Source: Flavobacteriaceae bacterium UBA3591 (GTDB lineage Bacteria; Bacteroidota; Bacteroidia; Flavobacteriales; Flavobacteriaceae). From it: 64,000 nucleotides of DNA. The stretch is from NCBI GenBank assembly GCA_002375695.1, contig DFMO01000006.1, positions 372,001-436,000 on the forward strand, in the 5' to 3' direction. Below, piece by piece: positions 1 through 8,524 of the stretch. Below the pieces are notes generated by a model. It saw only the letters and a list, made by a program, of their open reading frames with translations, searched no databases and had not been told where the DNA came from. Numbering within the stretch: the first letter of the stretch is position 1; every line of letters starts with the position of its first letter. Both the position numbers and the translations under genes were made by a program.

Positions 1-2
1 CA

Positions 3-755
3 ACAAACTTAAAAGACGAAAATTTTTTAGCCGAGCTTAAAAGCTTAAACGCAAACCTGCAAGTAGTAGTGGCATTTAGAATGTTACCAAAAGTTGTTTG
101 GCAAATGCCTGCGTTTGGGACCTTTAATTTGCACGCTTCGTTATTACCGCAGTACCGAGGGGCCGCTCCTATTAATTGGGCAATTATTAACCAAGAACAA
201 CAAACAGGGGTTACAACCTTTTTCATTGACGAAAAAATAGATACCGGGGCAATAATAGCGAATAAAACTATTGCTATTGACCCTTCTGAAAATGCTGAAA
301 CCCTTCACGATAAATTGATGGCTTTGGGCGCAAATTTGGTTTTGGAAACAATTCAACAAATTGAAACTGGAAAAGTTGAAGCCAAACCCCAACCCCACAG
401 CACCTCTTTAAAAGAAGCACCAAAGTTAACTCCAGAAAACACAAAGATTGATTGGAGCTGGAGCGGTGAAAAAATAGAAGCATTTATTCGTGGCTTATCA
501 CCCTATCCAGTAGCTTGGTGTATTTTAAATAATAATAAGGAAGAATTAAAAGTAAAACTATACGACGCTCGCTTTGAGGAGGCAACTCACAATTTAGGTA
601 TTGGCGAAATTGAAACTACTAAAAAGTCGCTAAAAATTGCTTGTAGTAATGGGTTTATAAATGTTATTGAAATTCAGTTACCCGGAAAGAAACGCATGGA
701 AGTTTCGGCGCTTTTAAATGGTTATTCTTTTAAAGACAATGCTAAACTATTGTAA
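3..755 (+). CDS. fmt: Methionyl-tRNA formyltransferase, 5' end outside window
   Basis: Formylates initiator Met-tRNA using 10-formyl-THF. The frame is open from the first bases of the window, so the true start lies upstream and this is the C-terminal ~250 residues of a protein usually ~310-320 long. The formyltransferase core is visible as FNLHASLLPQYRGAAPINWA, carrying the Asn-x-His catalytic pair, followed by EKIDTG with the catalytic Asp. The C-terminal OB-fold domain follows (from about WSGEKIEAFIRGLSPYP). The first ATG at 69 lies inside the catalytic domain and should not be used as the start. The next gene, an HU gene, has its own promoter. Confidence 0.95.
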   Translation, partial: TNLKDENFLAELKSLNANLQVVVAFRMLPKVVWQMPAFGTFNLHASLLPQYRGAAPINWAIINQEQQTGVTTFFIDEKIDTGAIIANKTIAIDPSENAETLHDKLMALGANLVLETIQQIETGKVEAKPQPHSTSLKEAPKLTPENTKIDWSWSGEKIEAFIRGLSPYPVAWCILNNNKEELKVKLYDARFEEATHNLGIGEIETTKKSLKIACSNGFINVIEIQLPGKKRMEVSALLNGYSFKDNAKLL

Positions 756-859
756 ACCCTTGGTATTGCTCATATCATTAAATATGTATAAAATGCAGGC
801 ATGTTTATTAACAAACTGCCAAAGTTATTAACAAAAATAGCGATTTAGTGCGTGGTTAC

Positions 860-889
860 TTGCCTGGACGGATATTCCTTTTAAATTTG
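860..889 (+). promoter_or_regulatory. Bacteroidota-type promoter of the HU gene
   Basis: TTG at 860-862, 19 bases, then TAAATTTG at 882-889. This matches the Bacteroidota sigma consensus TTG-N19-TAnnTTTG. The start codon lies 48 bases downstream. The same 19-base spacing recurs at three other promoters in this window. Confidence 0.7.
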
Positions 890-936
890 TAGAGCAATTA
901 ATCGAAGTTTAACCAACAATTTAATTTAAAAAAATT

Positions 937-1209
937 ATGAACAAATCAGATTTAATCGATGCAATGGCAGCTGATGCCGGAATTACAAAAGCTGCCGCTA
1001 AGAAATCTTTAGAGTCTTTCTTAGGCAACGTTGAAAAATCCCTAAAAAAAGGTGATAGAGTATCACTTGTAGGGTTTGGATCTTGGTCAGTATCTAAAAG
1101 AGCTGCAAGAGAAGGAAGAAATCCTCAAACAGGGAAAACCATAAAAATTGCTGCTAAAAATGTAGTTAAATTCAAAGCTGGTTCAGATTTACAAAATAGT
1201 GTAAACTAA
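937..1209 (+). CDS. HU family DNA-binding protein
   Basis: Small basic nucleoid protein of 90 residues, the usual HU length. It opens with MNKSDLIDAMA, the typical HU helix 1, and carries the family signature GFGSW...RAAREGRNPQTGKTIKI at about residues 47-68, the beta-arm that enters the DNA minor groove. It should act as a homodimer that bends and compacts DNA. It is transcribed alone: a lineage-type promoter lies 48 bases upstream and a strong hairpin terminator follows at 1236-1273. Confidence 0.95.
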   Translation: MNKSDLIDAMAADAGITKAAAKKSLESFLGNVEKSLKKGDRVSLVGFGSWSVSKRAAREGRNPQTGKTIKIAAKNVVKFKAGSDLQNSVN

Positions 1210-1235
1210 GCGTAAATATTTTACAATATTTTAAG

Positions 1236-1273
1236 TCCTTCTTTTCAACTTATCGAAAAGGAGGATTTTTTTT
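1236..1273 (+). terminator. Rho-independent terminator after the HU gene
   Basis: Inverted repeat TCCTTCTTTTC / GAAAAGGAGGA (one G-T pair, 8-base loop) followed by eight T residues. Confidence 0.85.
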
Positions 1274-1412
1274 ATGTTCTTGATTTTGAGTTAATTGCAT
1301 ATTCGTAATTTTTTATCGTATTTATTAAATTAAATGTAACTTAACTATAGTTTTAATAAATTTTTGGTAATTCTAAATTAATTACTTAGATTTAATGTAC
1401 AGAAACCAAATT

Positions 1413-1973
1413 ATGACAACGCTAAAGCCAGCCAAAGGAGTATTATTAGTCGCCGAACCTTCTATAATTGGCGATGTATCTTTTAATCGCTCTGTGGTTT
1501 TATTAGCCGAATACACTTCAAAAGGTTCGGTTGGTTTTATACTCAATAAACCCTTACCCTATAAATTAAGTGATTTTGTACCCGAGGTAAATTCGCAATT
1601 ACCTGTTTTTAACGGCGGACCGGTAGAACAAGATAATTTGTATTTTATTCACTGCATTCCCGAGCTAATTCCTGAAAGTATTGAAATTTCAAACGGAATT
1701 TACTGGGGCGGCGATTTTAGTGCTATTGCAGGACTTTTACGCGATGATAAATTAAATAAAGATCAAATTAGATTTTTCTTAGGCTATTCGGGCTGGGAAA
1801 GTGAACAACTTGAGCAGGAATTGGAAGTTAGCAGCTGGGTTGTAGCTCCCAATAATTACAATGCCGAAATTATTGGCAAAACCGAAAACAATTTTTGGAA
1901 AGAAAAAATGCTTGAATTTGGCGGCGATTATGTCTTGTGGTCCAATGCACCCGAAAATCCGAGTGCCAATTAA
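1413..1973 (+). CDS. YqgE/AlgH family protein
   Basis: A 186-residue protein of the YqgE/AlgH family (DUF179). The family fold is known but its biochemical role is not settled. Visible marks are the N-terminal PAKGVLLVAEPSIIGDVSFNRSVVLL, the glycine-rich GSVGFILNKPL, FNGGPVE, and FFLGYSGWESEQLEQEL near residues 125-140. I prefer the ATG at 1413 over the in-frame ATG at 1395, because family members begin a few residues before the PAKG motif. The stop overlaps the convergent aminotransferase gene by 4 bases. Confidence 0.9.
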   Translation: MTTLKPAKGVLLVAEPSIIGDVSFNRSVVLLAEYTSKGSVGFILNKPLPYKLSDFVPEVNSQLPVFNGGPVEQDNLYFIHCIPELIPESIEISNGIYWGGDFSAIAGLLRDDKLNKDQIRFFLGYSGWESEQLEQELEVSSWVVAPNNYNAEIIGKTENNFWKEKMLEFGGDYVLWSNAPENPSAN

Positions 1974-2812
1974 TTACTTTCTGCCTTTACATTTAATTTA
2001 GAAACTAACAATTTTGCAGTTTCATTTTCAAATTCCTTTTTGCGAAATTTTGAAACTGAAACTATTCCTTGAATAACATTGGTTATAAAAATTTCGTCTG
2101 CTCGTTGCAATTCAAACGGCGAAATAGACGATTCTTCAATAGACAAATGCGGTATTAATTTTATAATTCCAATTAACTGTTTGCGTATTACACCATTTAA
2201 ACAGCCATCTTCTAGCGGAGGGGTTTTTATAATATTACCTTTTACGAGGAAAACATTGCCATTCAAAGCTTCTAAAACTTGTTTTTTTTCATTGAGAAGT
2301 AAACAATTATGATAATCGTTTTCTTTGGCATAAATACTCCCTAAAACATTTATAAGCTTATTGTTAGATTTTAACGTAGAAAGCAAGCCTGAATTAACAA
2401 AGTGATCTTTAAAAAGCTCAATCTCATAATATTGCTCTTCCAGAATATAGCTTGAATTCGCTATTTTTTCACAAGAAATTGAATACGAAATATCGTTTGT
2501 AGCTGGGGTATATTTGCCACCGGGTTTTCGCCAAACTATTAATTTCACTCTAAAATTAGCATCGAAATCTGCTACATTTATAGTACGTTGAATTTCTTCT
2601 TCAAGAAATTCCATGGTAAAATTCATAGGAATTTCCATCCGTAAAATTCGCATCGAAGCCATTAACCTAAAATAATGGTCTTCCCAAAAGAATATTTTAT
2701 TGTTGCTGTAGCGCAAAGTTTCAAACAAGGCATCGCCATAGTTTAACCCTCTGTTATTATAAGCAATATTTGCTTCAGCCTCTGCTACTAAAGTTCCGTT
2801 TACATTTACCAT
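1970..2812 (-). CDS. Aminotransferase class IV (PLP fold type IV)
   Basis: Pyridoxal-phosphate enzyme of the fold-type IV group (D-amino-acid/branched-chain aminotransferase and 4-amino-4-deoxychorismate lyase), 280 residues. The start YNNRGLNYGDALFETLRY is the class signature. LSTLKSNNKLINVLGS holds the likely Schiff-base Lys, and QVLEALNGNVFLVKGNIIKTPPLEDGCLNGVIR is the cofactor-binding segment. Substrate cannot be fixed from sequence; aminodeoxychorismate lyase (folate pathway) is one option. An in-frame ATG at 2827 lies inside the terminator hairpin of the upstream gene, so the ATG at 2812 is the better start. Confidence 0.85.
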   Translation of the reverse strand: MVNVNGTLVAEAEANIAYNNRGLNYGDALFETLRYSNNKIFFWEDHYFRLMASMRILRMEIPMNFTMEFLEEEIQRTINVADFDANFRVKLIVWRKPGGKYTPATNDISYSISCEKIANSSYILEEQYYEIELFKDHFVNSGLLSTLKSNNKLINVLGSIYAKENDYHNCLLLNEKKQVLEALNGNVFLVKGNIIKTPPLEDGCLNGVIRKQLIGIIKLIPHLSIEESSISPFELQRADEIFITNVIQGIVSVSKFRKKEFENETAKLLVSKLNVKAESN

Positions 2813-2841
2813 AAAAAAACCGCCCATTTAAAAAGGACGGT
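2813..2841 (-). terminator. Terminator of the START-like gene
   Basis: Read on the minus strand: ACCGTCC, 9-base loop, GGGCGGT, then seven T residues. The T tract ends directly at the preferred aminotransferase start codon, which argues for a separate transcript or read-through into that gene. Confidence 0.75.
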
Positions 2842-2868
2842 GCAAATGTATTATATTTTAAAAGGATT

Positions 2869-3255
2869 TTAAACAGATCCTAAGATAGACTTTAAGTTTG
2901 AAATCATATTTTCCCAAAGCATTTTTCCTTCTTCAATTTCATCTTCCTCGGCATAGTCTGTGACCATTAAAGATACGTCTTTGGTAATTTCGTCAACCTG
3001 AATGCGCAACTCAAAGTAATAGTCTTCGTCTTCATCTTCAATCCATCTAAATTTAATGCGTTCCGGACTTTTTTTACTCACAAGTTTAGCGCGTTCTTCG
3101 CTTCCAGACCAAATAAAAGTATAGAATTCACCTCGTGAGTTTACGTTATCGGCATACCATTCTGAAAGGCCCGAAGGCGTCGAAATATATTGGTATAAAA
3201 GCGATGGAGAAACCTGAATAGGAAATTCCATTTCGTATTTTATTTTATCTTCCAT
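2869..3255 (-). CDS. START-like / SRPBCC domain protein
   Basis: A 128-residue protein resembling the AHSA1/START-like branch of the SRPBCC (helix-grip) superfamily. It opens with the strand KYEMEFPIQVSPSLLYQYIS and helix STPSGLSEWYADNV typical of this fold, with many acidic residues in the C-terminal half (DEDEDYYFELRI). Members bind hydrophobic ligands or protein partners; nothing here identifies the ligand. It is a commonly seen neighbour of the class IV aminotransferase in flavobacteria as far as I recall. A hairpin terminator follows it. Confidence 0.75.
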   Translation of the reverse strand: MEDKIKYEMEFPIQVSPSLLYQYISTPSGLSEWYADNVNSRGEFYTFIWSGSEERAKLVSKKSPERIKFRWIEDEDEDYYFELRIQVDEITKDVSLMVTDYAEEDEIEEGKMLWENMISNLKSILGSV

Positions 3256-3381
3256 ATTTTGCTGTTAGTAGATGCCCAATATATAGATATTAATTTTAAC
3301 GTCAAATGAAAGATTGAAATTTTTTGTTTTTGTTATGAAATAATAACTTTTAAATATTTTAAACAAAAATTGAAGCATATA

Positions 3382-3412
3382 TTTGCTACACATAATTTTG
3401 TTTCTATCTTTG
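3382..3412 (+). promoter_or_regulatory. Promoter of the CAU tRNA gene
   Basis: TTG at 3383-3385, 19 bases, then TATCTTTG at 3405-3412, matching the Bacteroidota promoter consensus exactly. The tRNA begins 38 bases further on. Confidence 0.75.
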
Positions 3413-3450
3413 CACCCGCTTAGGCAAATTGCCAACGCAAAATTTTTCAC

Positions 3451-3524
3451 GGCGAGGTAGCTCAGCTGGTTAGAGCGTCGGATTCATAACCCGGAGGCCT
3501 CGGGTTCAAGTCCCGATCTCGCTA
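3451..3524 (+). tRNA. tRNA-Met (CAU anticodon)
   Basis: A 74-nt cloverleaf: acceptor GGCGAGG pairs with TCTCGCT (G1-U72 and G7-U66 wobbles), D arm GCTC/GAGC, anticodon CAT at 3485-3487 in loop TTCATAA, and T arm TCGGG-TTCAAGT-CCCGA, with discriminator A. The 3' CCA is not encoded. The closing pair of the anticodon stem is an A31-C39 mismatch. CAU could mean elongator Met or, if C34 is modified to lysidine, Ile2. The lack of an initiator-type C1-A72 mismatch argues against initiator tRNA, and I favour elongator Met. Confidence 0.9.
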
Positions 3525-3526
3525 CT

Positions 3527-3563
3527 AAAAATCCCCTAAGAATTTTTCTTTGGGGATTTTTTT
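3527..3563 (+). terminator. Terminator of the tRNA gene
   Basis: Stem AAAAATCCCC / GGGGATTTTT with a 15-base loop and a run of T residues, starting 3 bases after the tRNA. Confidence 0.85.
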
Positions 3564-3771
3564 ATTTACTTGAGCCCCAACTACTTCTACCCTACATCTC
3601 GCTTTTCAATTTTTATACAAGGATAGATTCTTACCGTTTATCGAATTTTTTAAAATAATTACAGCAAAAATCTGTACATTTGTTAAAAATGCGTTAATAA
3701 CTTATTGGTTTTTAATTCGATATAGATTTAATAAATATTAAGTTTACACTTAATCCTTAAAATCTTATATC

Positions 3772-3927
3772 ATGAAAAAGTATTTATTCGCATTAGTTAT
3801 GTTAAGTGGTTTAGCTTTTAGCTGTACGCCTGAAAATCAAATAAGTGATGAACAACAAATCGACAAGGTCAAACTCTGCCCCCCAGCAGACAGAAACTGT
3901 AACGGGATTCCTGACAATAAGGAATAG
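3772..3927 (+). CDS. Small lipoprotein, 51 aa
   Basis: A 51-residue protein with a clear lipoprotein signal: MKKYLFALVMLSGLAFSC, with the lipidated Cys at residue 18. The mature part is only about 34 residues, acidic, and ends CPPADRNCNGIPDNKE with two further cysteines and a DxNxNGxxD-like stretch that resembles a calcium-binding loop. I do not recognise a named family and no function can be assigned. Its 3' part overlaps the start region of the next ORF in a different frame. A possible -7 element TACATTTG lies at 3675-3682 without a clear -33 box. Confidence 0.7.
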   Translation: MKKYLFALVMLSGLAFSCTPENQISDEQQIDKVKLCPPADRNCNGIPDNKE

Positions 3928-4450
3928 TAGTAAAATTAGTTTTTACTTAACCTTTTTGACAGTTATTGCAATTCTGTCTCCATTTTTACATATATTCTAT
4001 GTATTTGATGATAAAGAGGGCATATTTGGTTTTGCTTATATGTCCTCTTTTATGTATTCTCTGAGCCTTCCTTTAATGGCAATATGTTCTGGATTATTAT
4101 TAAAATTTATAAGTAAACGAATACCTGAGTTAAGAGTATTTTTAAAACTAATTGGTAATTCATTTCTGTTTGTAGGCTTCTTTTTTATGATTTACACTTT
4201 TGTACCTATTTCAGATTTTTCTACATCTGTCTATTTTGCAGCGTTAGCGATTCTTTCGGTGGTATTAACCTTTGCTGCACATTACCTGCACAAAGCGATC
4301 ATAACTACAGAACAGCGCTTAAAAAAGATAATTTCGAAACTATTTGACTTCATTGTGTTAGAAACTCCCCGTAAACACGTTTCTGAGGAAAAACAAATTG
4401 ATTATGTTATTTCCTACGAAAAGATTATAAATGAAATTGGGGAAGAATGA
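3848..4450 (+). CDS. Four-TM membrane protein of unknown function
   Basis: About 200 residues, with hydrophobic segments at roughly residues 30-50, 62-86, 100-122 and 128-148, then a charged cytoplasmic-looking tail (RLKKIISKLFDFIVLETPRKHVSEEKQIDY). I do not recognise a family. The start is uncertain: the ATG at 3848 (GTG at 3845 just before) lies 80 bases inside the small lipoprotein gene, and the ~25 hydrophilic residues it adds are coded in the overlap. A start at a TTG or ATT just after 3927 would give a protein beginning directly with TM1. The stop codon overlaps the next start as ATGA, which implies translational coupling. Confidence 0.65.
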   Translation: MNNKSTRSNSAPQQTETVTGFLTIRNSSKISFYLTFLTVIAILSPFLHIFYVFDDKEGIFGFAYMSSFMYSLSLPLMAICSGLLLKFISKRIPELRVFLKLIGNSFLFVGFFFMIYTFVPISDFSTSVYFAALAILSVVLTFAAHYLHKAIITTEQRLKKIISKLFDFIVLETPRKHVSEEKQIDYVISYEKIINEIGEE

Positions 4451-4584
4451 ACAATACAATACACAATTTAATGAAACTACGCATGGCAGGCATGCTTTCT
4501 GAATCTGCAAAACAGGAAATAGAAAGAACCTTGGCCAAGTTAAACTCCAACGAACGCCAACTTGAAGAATCTTCTAAAAGTTAA
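4447..4584 (+). CDS. Small ORF, 45 aa, translationally coupled
   Basis: Starts with the ATG of an ATGA overlap with the stop of the membrane-protein gene and runs 45 codons. The product is hydrophilic and predicted helical: [20 protein letters not shown], then [21 protein letters not shown], a possible short amphipathic or coiled helix. I do not recognise it. Its stop overlaps the convergent hisS stop by 4 bases. The ATGA junction and the absence of a gap before hisS favour a real gene, but its length makes chance possible. Confidence 0.45.
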   Translation: MNNTIHNLMKLRMAGMLSESAKQEIERTLAKLNSNERQLEESSKS

Positions 4585-5957
4585 TCTTTAAAAAGTATTG
4601 CTTCCAACTCGGTATATCCTACCTGTCGTTGTTCGCCACTTTTCATGTTTTTAAAAGTAAACTGTTTGGCTTCCATTTCTTTTTCACCTGCTAAAACTGC
4701 AAAAGGAATGTTGCGTTTATCGGCATAACTCATCTGTTTTCCCATCTTAGCCGAATCTGGATACATTTCGGCTTTTATACCTTTTTTTCGAAGTGATTTT
4801 ATCGCTTGCATTGCGTACAGCGCTTCGGCTTCACCAAAATTAATAAACAGCGCTTTACTATGGTTTAAAACAGTTTTTGGGAACTTATCTAATTCTTCCA
4901 AAACCAAGTAAATACGGTCCAACCCAAACGAAATGCCAACCCCGCTCATATTTTTTAATCCAAAAATACCGGTTAAATCGTCGTATCTTCCACCGCCACC
5001 TATGCTCCCCATTTTAACCTGGGGAGGTGCAGCAACTTCAAAAATTGCACCCGTATAATAATTTAATCCGCGCGCCAAGGTTACATCAATTTTTAAAGAA
5101 GCCGTGCTTAAACCGAGTTTTTCAATTTTTTCGGCAATAAAAGCTAATTCTTCAACCCCTTTTAATCCTTGTTCGGAATTGGCGAGCATATTTTTTAAAG
5201 AATCTAAATTTTCAGCATTACTGCCGTTAAAAGAAAACAAAGGTTGCAGTTTTAATATCGCTTCTTCTGAAATACCTTTCGAAAACATTTCATTTTTAAC
5301 ACCGTCCTCCCCTATTTTATCGAGCTTGTCTAAGGCAACAGTAAAATCTATTAATTTATCTTCGGCGCCAATAGTTTCGGCAATTCCGCTTAAAATTTTA
5401 CGATTATTCACTTTAATAGTTACACCATCTAACTTTAATTTAGTGAAAACTGCATCATAAATTTGTACAAACTCTATTTCTTGCCAAAGAGATTTTGAAC
5501 CAACAACATCGGCATCGCACTGAAAAAACTCGCGAAAACGCCCTTTTTGTGGCCTATCTGCACGCCAAACAGGCTGAATTTGATATCGTTTAAACGGAAA
5601 AGTAATTTCGTTTTGGTGCTGAACAACGTAACGCGCAAATGGCACTGTTAAATCGTAACGCAGTGCTTTTTCCGAAATTTTTGAAGTTATTTTGCTACTA
5701 TCTTTTTCGGCATATAAAGAATCATTCACCTTTGAAAGATAGTCTCCACTATTTAAAATTTTAAAAATTAAGCGGTCGCCTTCTTCGCCATACTTACCCA
5801 TTAAAGTGTCGCTATTTTCAAAAGACGGGGTTTCAATAGGTTGAAAACCGTATAGCGCAAAAGCCTCTTTAATTGTGTTAAAAATATAGTTTCTACGTGC
5901 AACTTCGGTAGGGCCAAAATCGCGCGTTCCTTTGGGTATCGATGGTTTTTTAGACAA
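4581..5957 (-). CDS. hisS: Histidyl-tRNA synthetase
   Basis: Class II aminoacyl-tRNA synthetase charging tRNA-His, 458 residues. Visible motifs are [11 protein letters not shown] at the N terminus, motif 2 with [27 protein letters not shown], the [13 protein letters not shown] segment that precedes it, the histidine-binding [14 protein letters not shown] and motif 3 [14 protein letters not shown]. The C-terminal anticodon-binding domain (about residues 365-458) is present. A monocistronic gene on the minus strand; the start is the only ATG before PKGTRDF. Confidence 0.97.
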   Translation of the reverse strand: MSKKPSIPKGTRDFGPTEVARRNYIFNTIKEAFALYGFQPIETPSFENSDTLMGKYGEEGDRLIFKILNSGDYLSKVNDSLYAEKDSSKITSKISEKALRYDLTVPFARYVVQHQNEITFPFKRYQIQPVWRADRPQKGRFREFFQCDADVVGSKSLWQEIEFVQIYDAVFTKLKLDGVTIKVNNRKILSGIAETIGAEDKLIDFTVALDKLDKIGEDGVKNEMFSKGISEEAILKLQPLFSFNGSNAENLDSLKNMLANSEQGLKGVEELAFIAEKIEKLGLSTASLKIDVTLARGLNYYTGAIFEVAAPPQVKMGSIGGGGRYDDLTGIFGLKNMSGVGISFGLDRIYLVLEELDKFPKTVLNHSKALFINFGEAEALYAMQAIKSLRKKGIKAEMYPDSAKMGKQMSYADKRNIPFAVLAGEKEMEAKQFTFKNMKSGEQRQVGYTELEAILFKD

Positions 5958-6139
5958 GACTTAATGTATTATATAGCAATTGAAAATTCAGAAAGACAAA
6001 AAATATAAACCTTTAAAAGCTCGTGTTACCTCTTCTAAAACTTTCAATTATTGATGTTATAAAATTTAAACAGCAAATATCTTAAATAATAGTAACTTTT
6101 TCTAACTTTTGCAGTCTAATGAGAAACACAATTTAAATT

Positions 6140-7381
6140 ATGTTTTCACTTTTTTGGGAGAATGTCCGTATTGCACTCGATTCAATTAAAAGTCAGCTTT
6201 TAAGAACTATTTTAACCATAGTTATTATTGGCATAGGTATTTGGGCATTAGTAGGTATTTTAAGCGCTGTAACTGCCTTGGAGAACACGATTTCGGGGAA
6301 TTTTGCCTCTATGGGTGCCAATACTTTTAATATTCAACAATACGAATTTAACGTACAGTCTAACAACGGTGGCGAACGAGAAAAAATAAACCCAATAATT
6401 AGTTATAACAATGTACGTGAATTTACAGACAAGTACTCTTTTCCATTTACCAAAACTTCAATTTCATTTGTTGGCACCAACAGTGCCGAAGTAAAATACG
6501 GCTCTGAAAAAACCGATCCCGAAGTAAGGGTTTACGGGGTAAACGAAAACTATTTAGAAAACACCGGTACCGAAATTGATCGCGGTAGAAATTTTACAGT
6601 TTTTGATATTGAAAACAATAATAAAGTATGTTTAATTGGCGCCGATTTTTTAAAAAATATATTTAAAAATGAAGATCCAATTAATAAAACCATAAGCATT
6701 CGTGGGGTAAAATTTAAGGTAATTGGTCTTTTAGAAACTAAGGGTTCAACCTTTGGAAACAATCAAGATTTACGAGTGTTAATTCCAGTACAAGTGGCAC
6801 GTGGTATATTTACACAACCCAATATTAATTACAATATTAGCGTAAAAGTAACCGATAAAGAGATGATGGAAGCAGCGCAAGACGAGGCTATTATTACTTT
6901 TAGAAATATTCGAAAATTAAGTCCTATTGAAGAAAATAATTTTGGAATTGAGCGAAGCGAAGACCTTATAAATAGAATTGCCATGATTACGGGTTATCTA
7001 GAAGCGGCAGCGTGGATAATTAGCATTATTACCATATTAGGATCTTCTATTGCGCTTATGAATATTATGTTGGTTTCGGTTACAGAACGAACACGCGAAA
7101 TAGGCGTGAGAAAAGCATTAGGCGCCAAACGTTCAACAATTTCGACCCAATTTTTTATGGAAACTATAGTGATTGGGCAATTTGGAAGTATCTTAGGAAT
7201 TATCCTGGGTATACTCACCGGATTTATTTTTGCAAAGATTTTTGAATTCGACTTTACGCTGCCGTGGAGCGCTATAATTTGGGCGACGATAATTACTTTT
7301 ATCGTAGCGGTAATTGCAGGATCATATCCGGCTGCAAAAGCTGCGAGATTGGACCCCATTGAAAGTTTACGCTACGAATAG
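6140..7381 (+). CDS. ABC transporter permease, MacB/FtsX type
   Basis: Membrane subunit of a MacB-like exporter, 413 residues. TM1 is near residues 20-45 (QLLRTILTIVIIGIGIWALV), followed by a ~230-residue periplasmic MacB core domain (about 50-280). A C-terminal FtsX domain has three TM segments near 285-308, 332-360 and 372-396. The cytoplasmic motif TERTREIGVRKALGAKR (about 313-329) and the final YPAAKAARLDPIESLRYE are family hallmarks. Such permeases work with a separate LolD/MacB-like ATPase, transmitting force to the periplasm, not moving small molecules across the membrane. No ATPase or membrane-fusion gene is adjacent here. Confidence 0.9.
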   Translation: MFSLFWENVRIALDSIKSQLLRTILTIVIIGIGIWALVGILSAVTALENTISGNFASMGANTFNIQQYEFNVQSNNGGEREKINPIISYNNVREFTDKYSFPFTKTSISFVGTNSAEVKYGSEKTDPEVRVYGVNENYLENTGTEIDRGRNFTVFDIENNNKVCLIGADFLKNIFKNEDPINKTISIRGVKFKVIGLLETKGSTFGNNQDLRVLIPVQVARGIFTQPNINYNISVKVTDKEMMEAAQDEAIITFRNIRKLSPIEENNFGIERSEDLINRIAMITGYLEAAAWIISIITILGSSIALMNIMLVSVTERTREIGVRKALGAKRSTISTQFFMETIVIGQFGSILGIILGILTGFIFAKIFEFDFTLPWSAIIWATIITFIVAVIAGSYPAAKAARLDPIESLRYE

Positions 7382-7443
7382 CCAATATTGCTTTCAGATT
7401 ATTTTCTAAAAAAAAGGAAAAAACAATTGAAATTGCAGCCAAA

Positions 7444-7917
7444 TTATTCGCCTAATAAATTGGCAAAGTAGGTATAAAGCTCTCCTTTGGTAATCACGGC
7501 CCCTTGCTGAATTAGTATAAATAGGTCTTTGTTTCTATCTTCGGTAATGGCTTTAGATGAGGTGTAAAGACTTACTTTATCGTCGTGTAAATTTTGCTGC
7601 AACCATTTGTAACCGTATTGGGTAGTAATATCTATGGATTTATCATCAATTTTTACGGCTATTAATTCCATAAACGCATCGGTTACATGAAATAGCATTA
7701 ATTGATTAGGCGAGATATGCTCTAAGTACTTTACTTTATTTAATACGCCTTCCCAAATTAAATCGCTAAACACATCTAATTCTTGTTCGGCAACTTCGGG
7801 TTTTTCGGCTTTTAATTTTGCCCATTCATCTGCAGTAATCGATTGTGTTGCAAGAAAGTTAATAAATTCCTTGTGAAGTTCTTCAAATTGTTCTTTTGTT
7901 AATCTTGCGTATTTCAT
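7444..7917 (-). CDS. DUF6495-like conserved protein
   Basis: A 157-residue soluble protein opening MKYARLTKEQFEELHKEFI, followed by SITADEWAKLK and ELDVFSDLIWEGVLNKV. I associate this pattern with the flavobacterial family DUF6495, from memory and not from a search. No catalytic motif or membrane segment is visible. The charge pattern suggests a small alpha/beta cytoplasmic protein. It is convergent with the upstream permease gene and separated from the ribosomal operon by a terminator. Confidence 0.6.
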   Translation of the reverse strand: MKYARLTKEQFEELHKEFINFLATQSITADEWAKLKAEKPEVAEQELDVFSDLIWEGVLNKVKYLEHISPNQLMLFHVTDAFMELIAVKIDDKSIDITTQYGYKWLQQNLHDDKVSLYTSSKAITEDRNKDLFILIQQGAVITKGELYTYFANLLGE

Positions 7918-8005
7918 CTTTAAATTAATTGATTTGGCAATGAATGTGTTTAAAACAGGCTTAACAATACTATTTTAAACAGGTTTAAAAAGTTATTAAA
8001 ATAAT

Positions 8006-8036
8006 AAAACCTTCCCCGAGATACGAGAAAGGTTTT
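8006..8036 (-). terminator. Terminator of rpsF-rpsR-rplI
   Basis: On the minus strand: AAAACCTTTC, 11-base loop, GGAAGGTTTT with T-rich tail, 20 bases after the rplI stop. Confidence 0.8.
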
Positions 8037-8056
8037 AAAACAATCAATCGAGTTTA

Positions 8057-8509
8057 TTATTTTGCTTCAGCAACAACTTCAAAGTTAAAGTTACTTACCA
8101 CATCTCTGTGGAAACGAATAGTAGCCTCATATTGTCCTGTACGCTTAATAGCGCCACCAGCAATCATGATATACTTTTTCTCGATAGTAACACCTTCTTT
8201 TTCTAAAGCTTCGGCAAGATCTGCTGTTGTAACAGAGCCAAATAATTTATCGCCTTCGCCCGTTTTGGCTGCGATTTTAATTTCAAGACCGTTTAATTTA
8301 TCGGCTTGAGTTTTAGCTTCGTCAACAATTTTCTTTTCTTTAAAAGCGCGTTGCTTCATTGTTTCGGCCAATACTTTTTTAGCCGAAGGAGTAGCTAGTA
8401 CGGCGTAACCTTGCGGTATTAAAAAGTTTCTTCCGTAACCGTTTTTTACAGTTACAAGATCATCTGCAAAGCCCAGATTCTCTACGTCTTTCTTTAATAT
8501 AAGTTCCAT
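8057..8509 (-). CDS. rplI: 50S ribosomal protein L9
   Basis: 150 residues, normal for L9. The N-terminal signature GYGRNFLIPQGYAVLAT, which binds 23S rRNA, sits at about residues 24-40. A long connecting helix rich in Lys/Ala follows (FKEKKIVDEAKTQADKLNGL), and the C-terminal domain contains LFGSVTTADLAEAL. It is last gene of the rpsF-rpsR-rplI operon, 15 bases after rpsR. Confidence 0.98.
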   Translation of the reverse strand: MELILKKDVENLGFADDLVTVKNGYGRNFLIPQGYAVLATPSAKKVLAETMKQRAFKEKKIVDEAKTQADKLNGLEIKIAAKTGEGDKLFGSVTTADLAEALEKEGVTIEKKYIMIAGGAIKRTGQYEATIRFHRDVVSNFNFEVVAEAK

Positions 8510-8524
8510 ATCAGTTTCTGGTTT

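Noticed and set aside
3265..3450. 61-codon minus-strand ORF upstream of the tRNA
   Set aside because: It covers the tRNA promoter, is rich in AT-biased codons and shows no domain.
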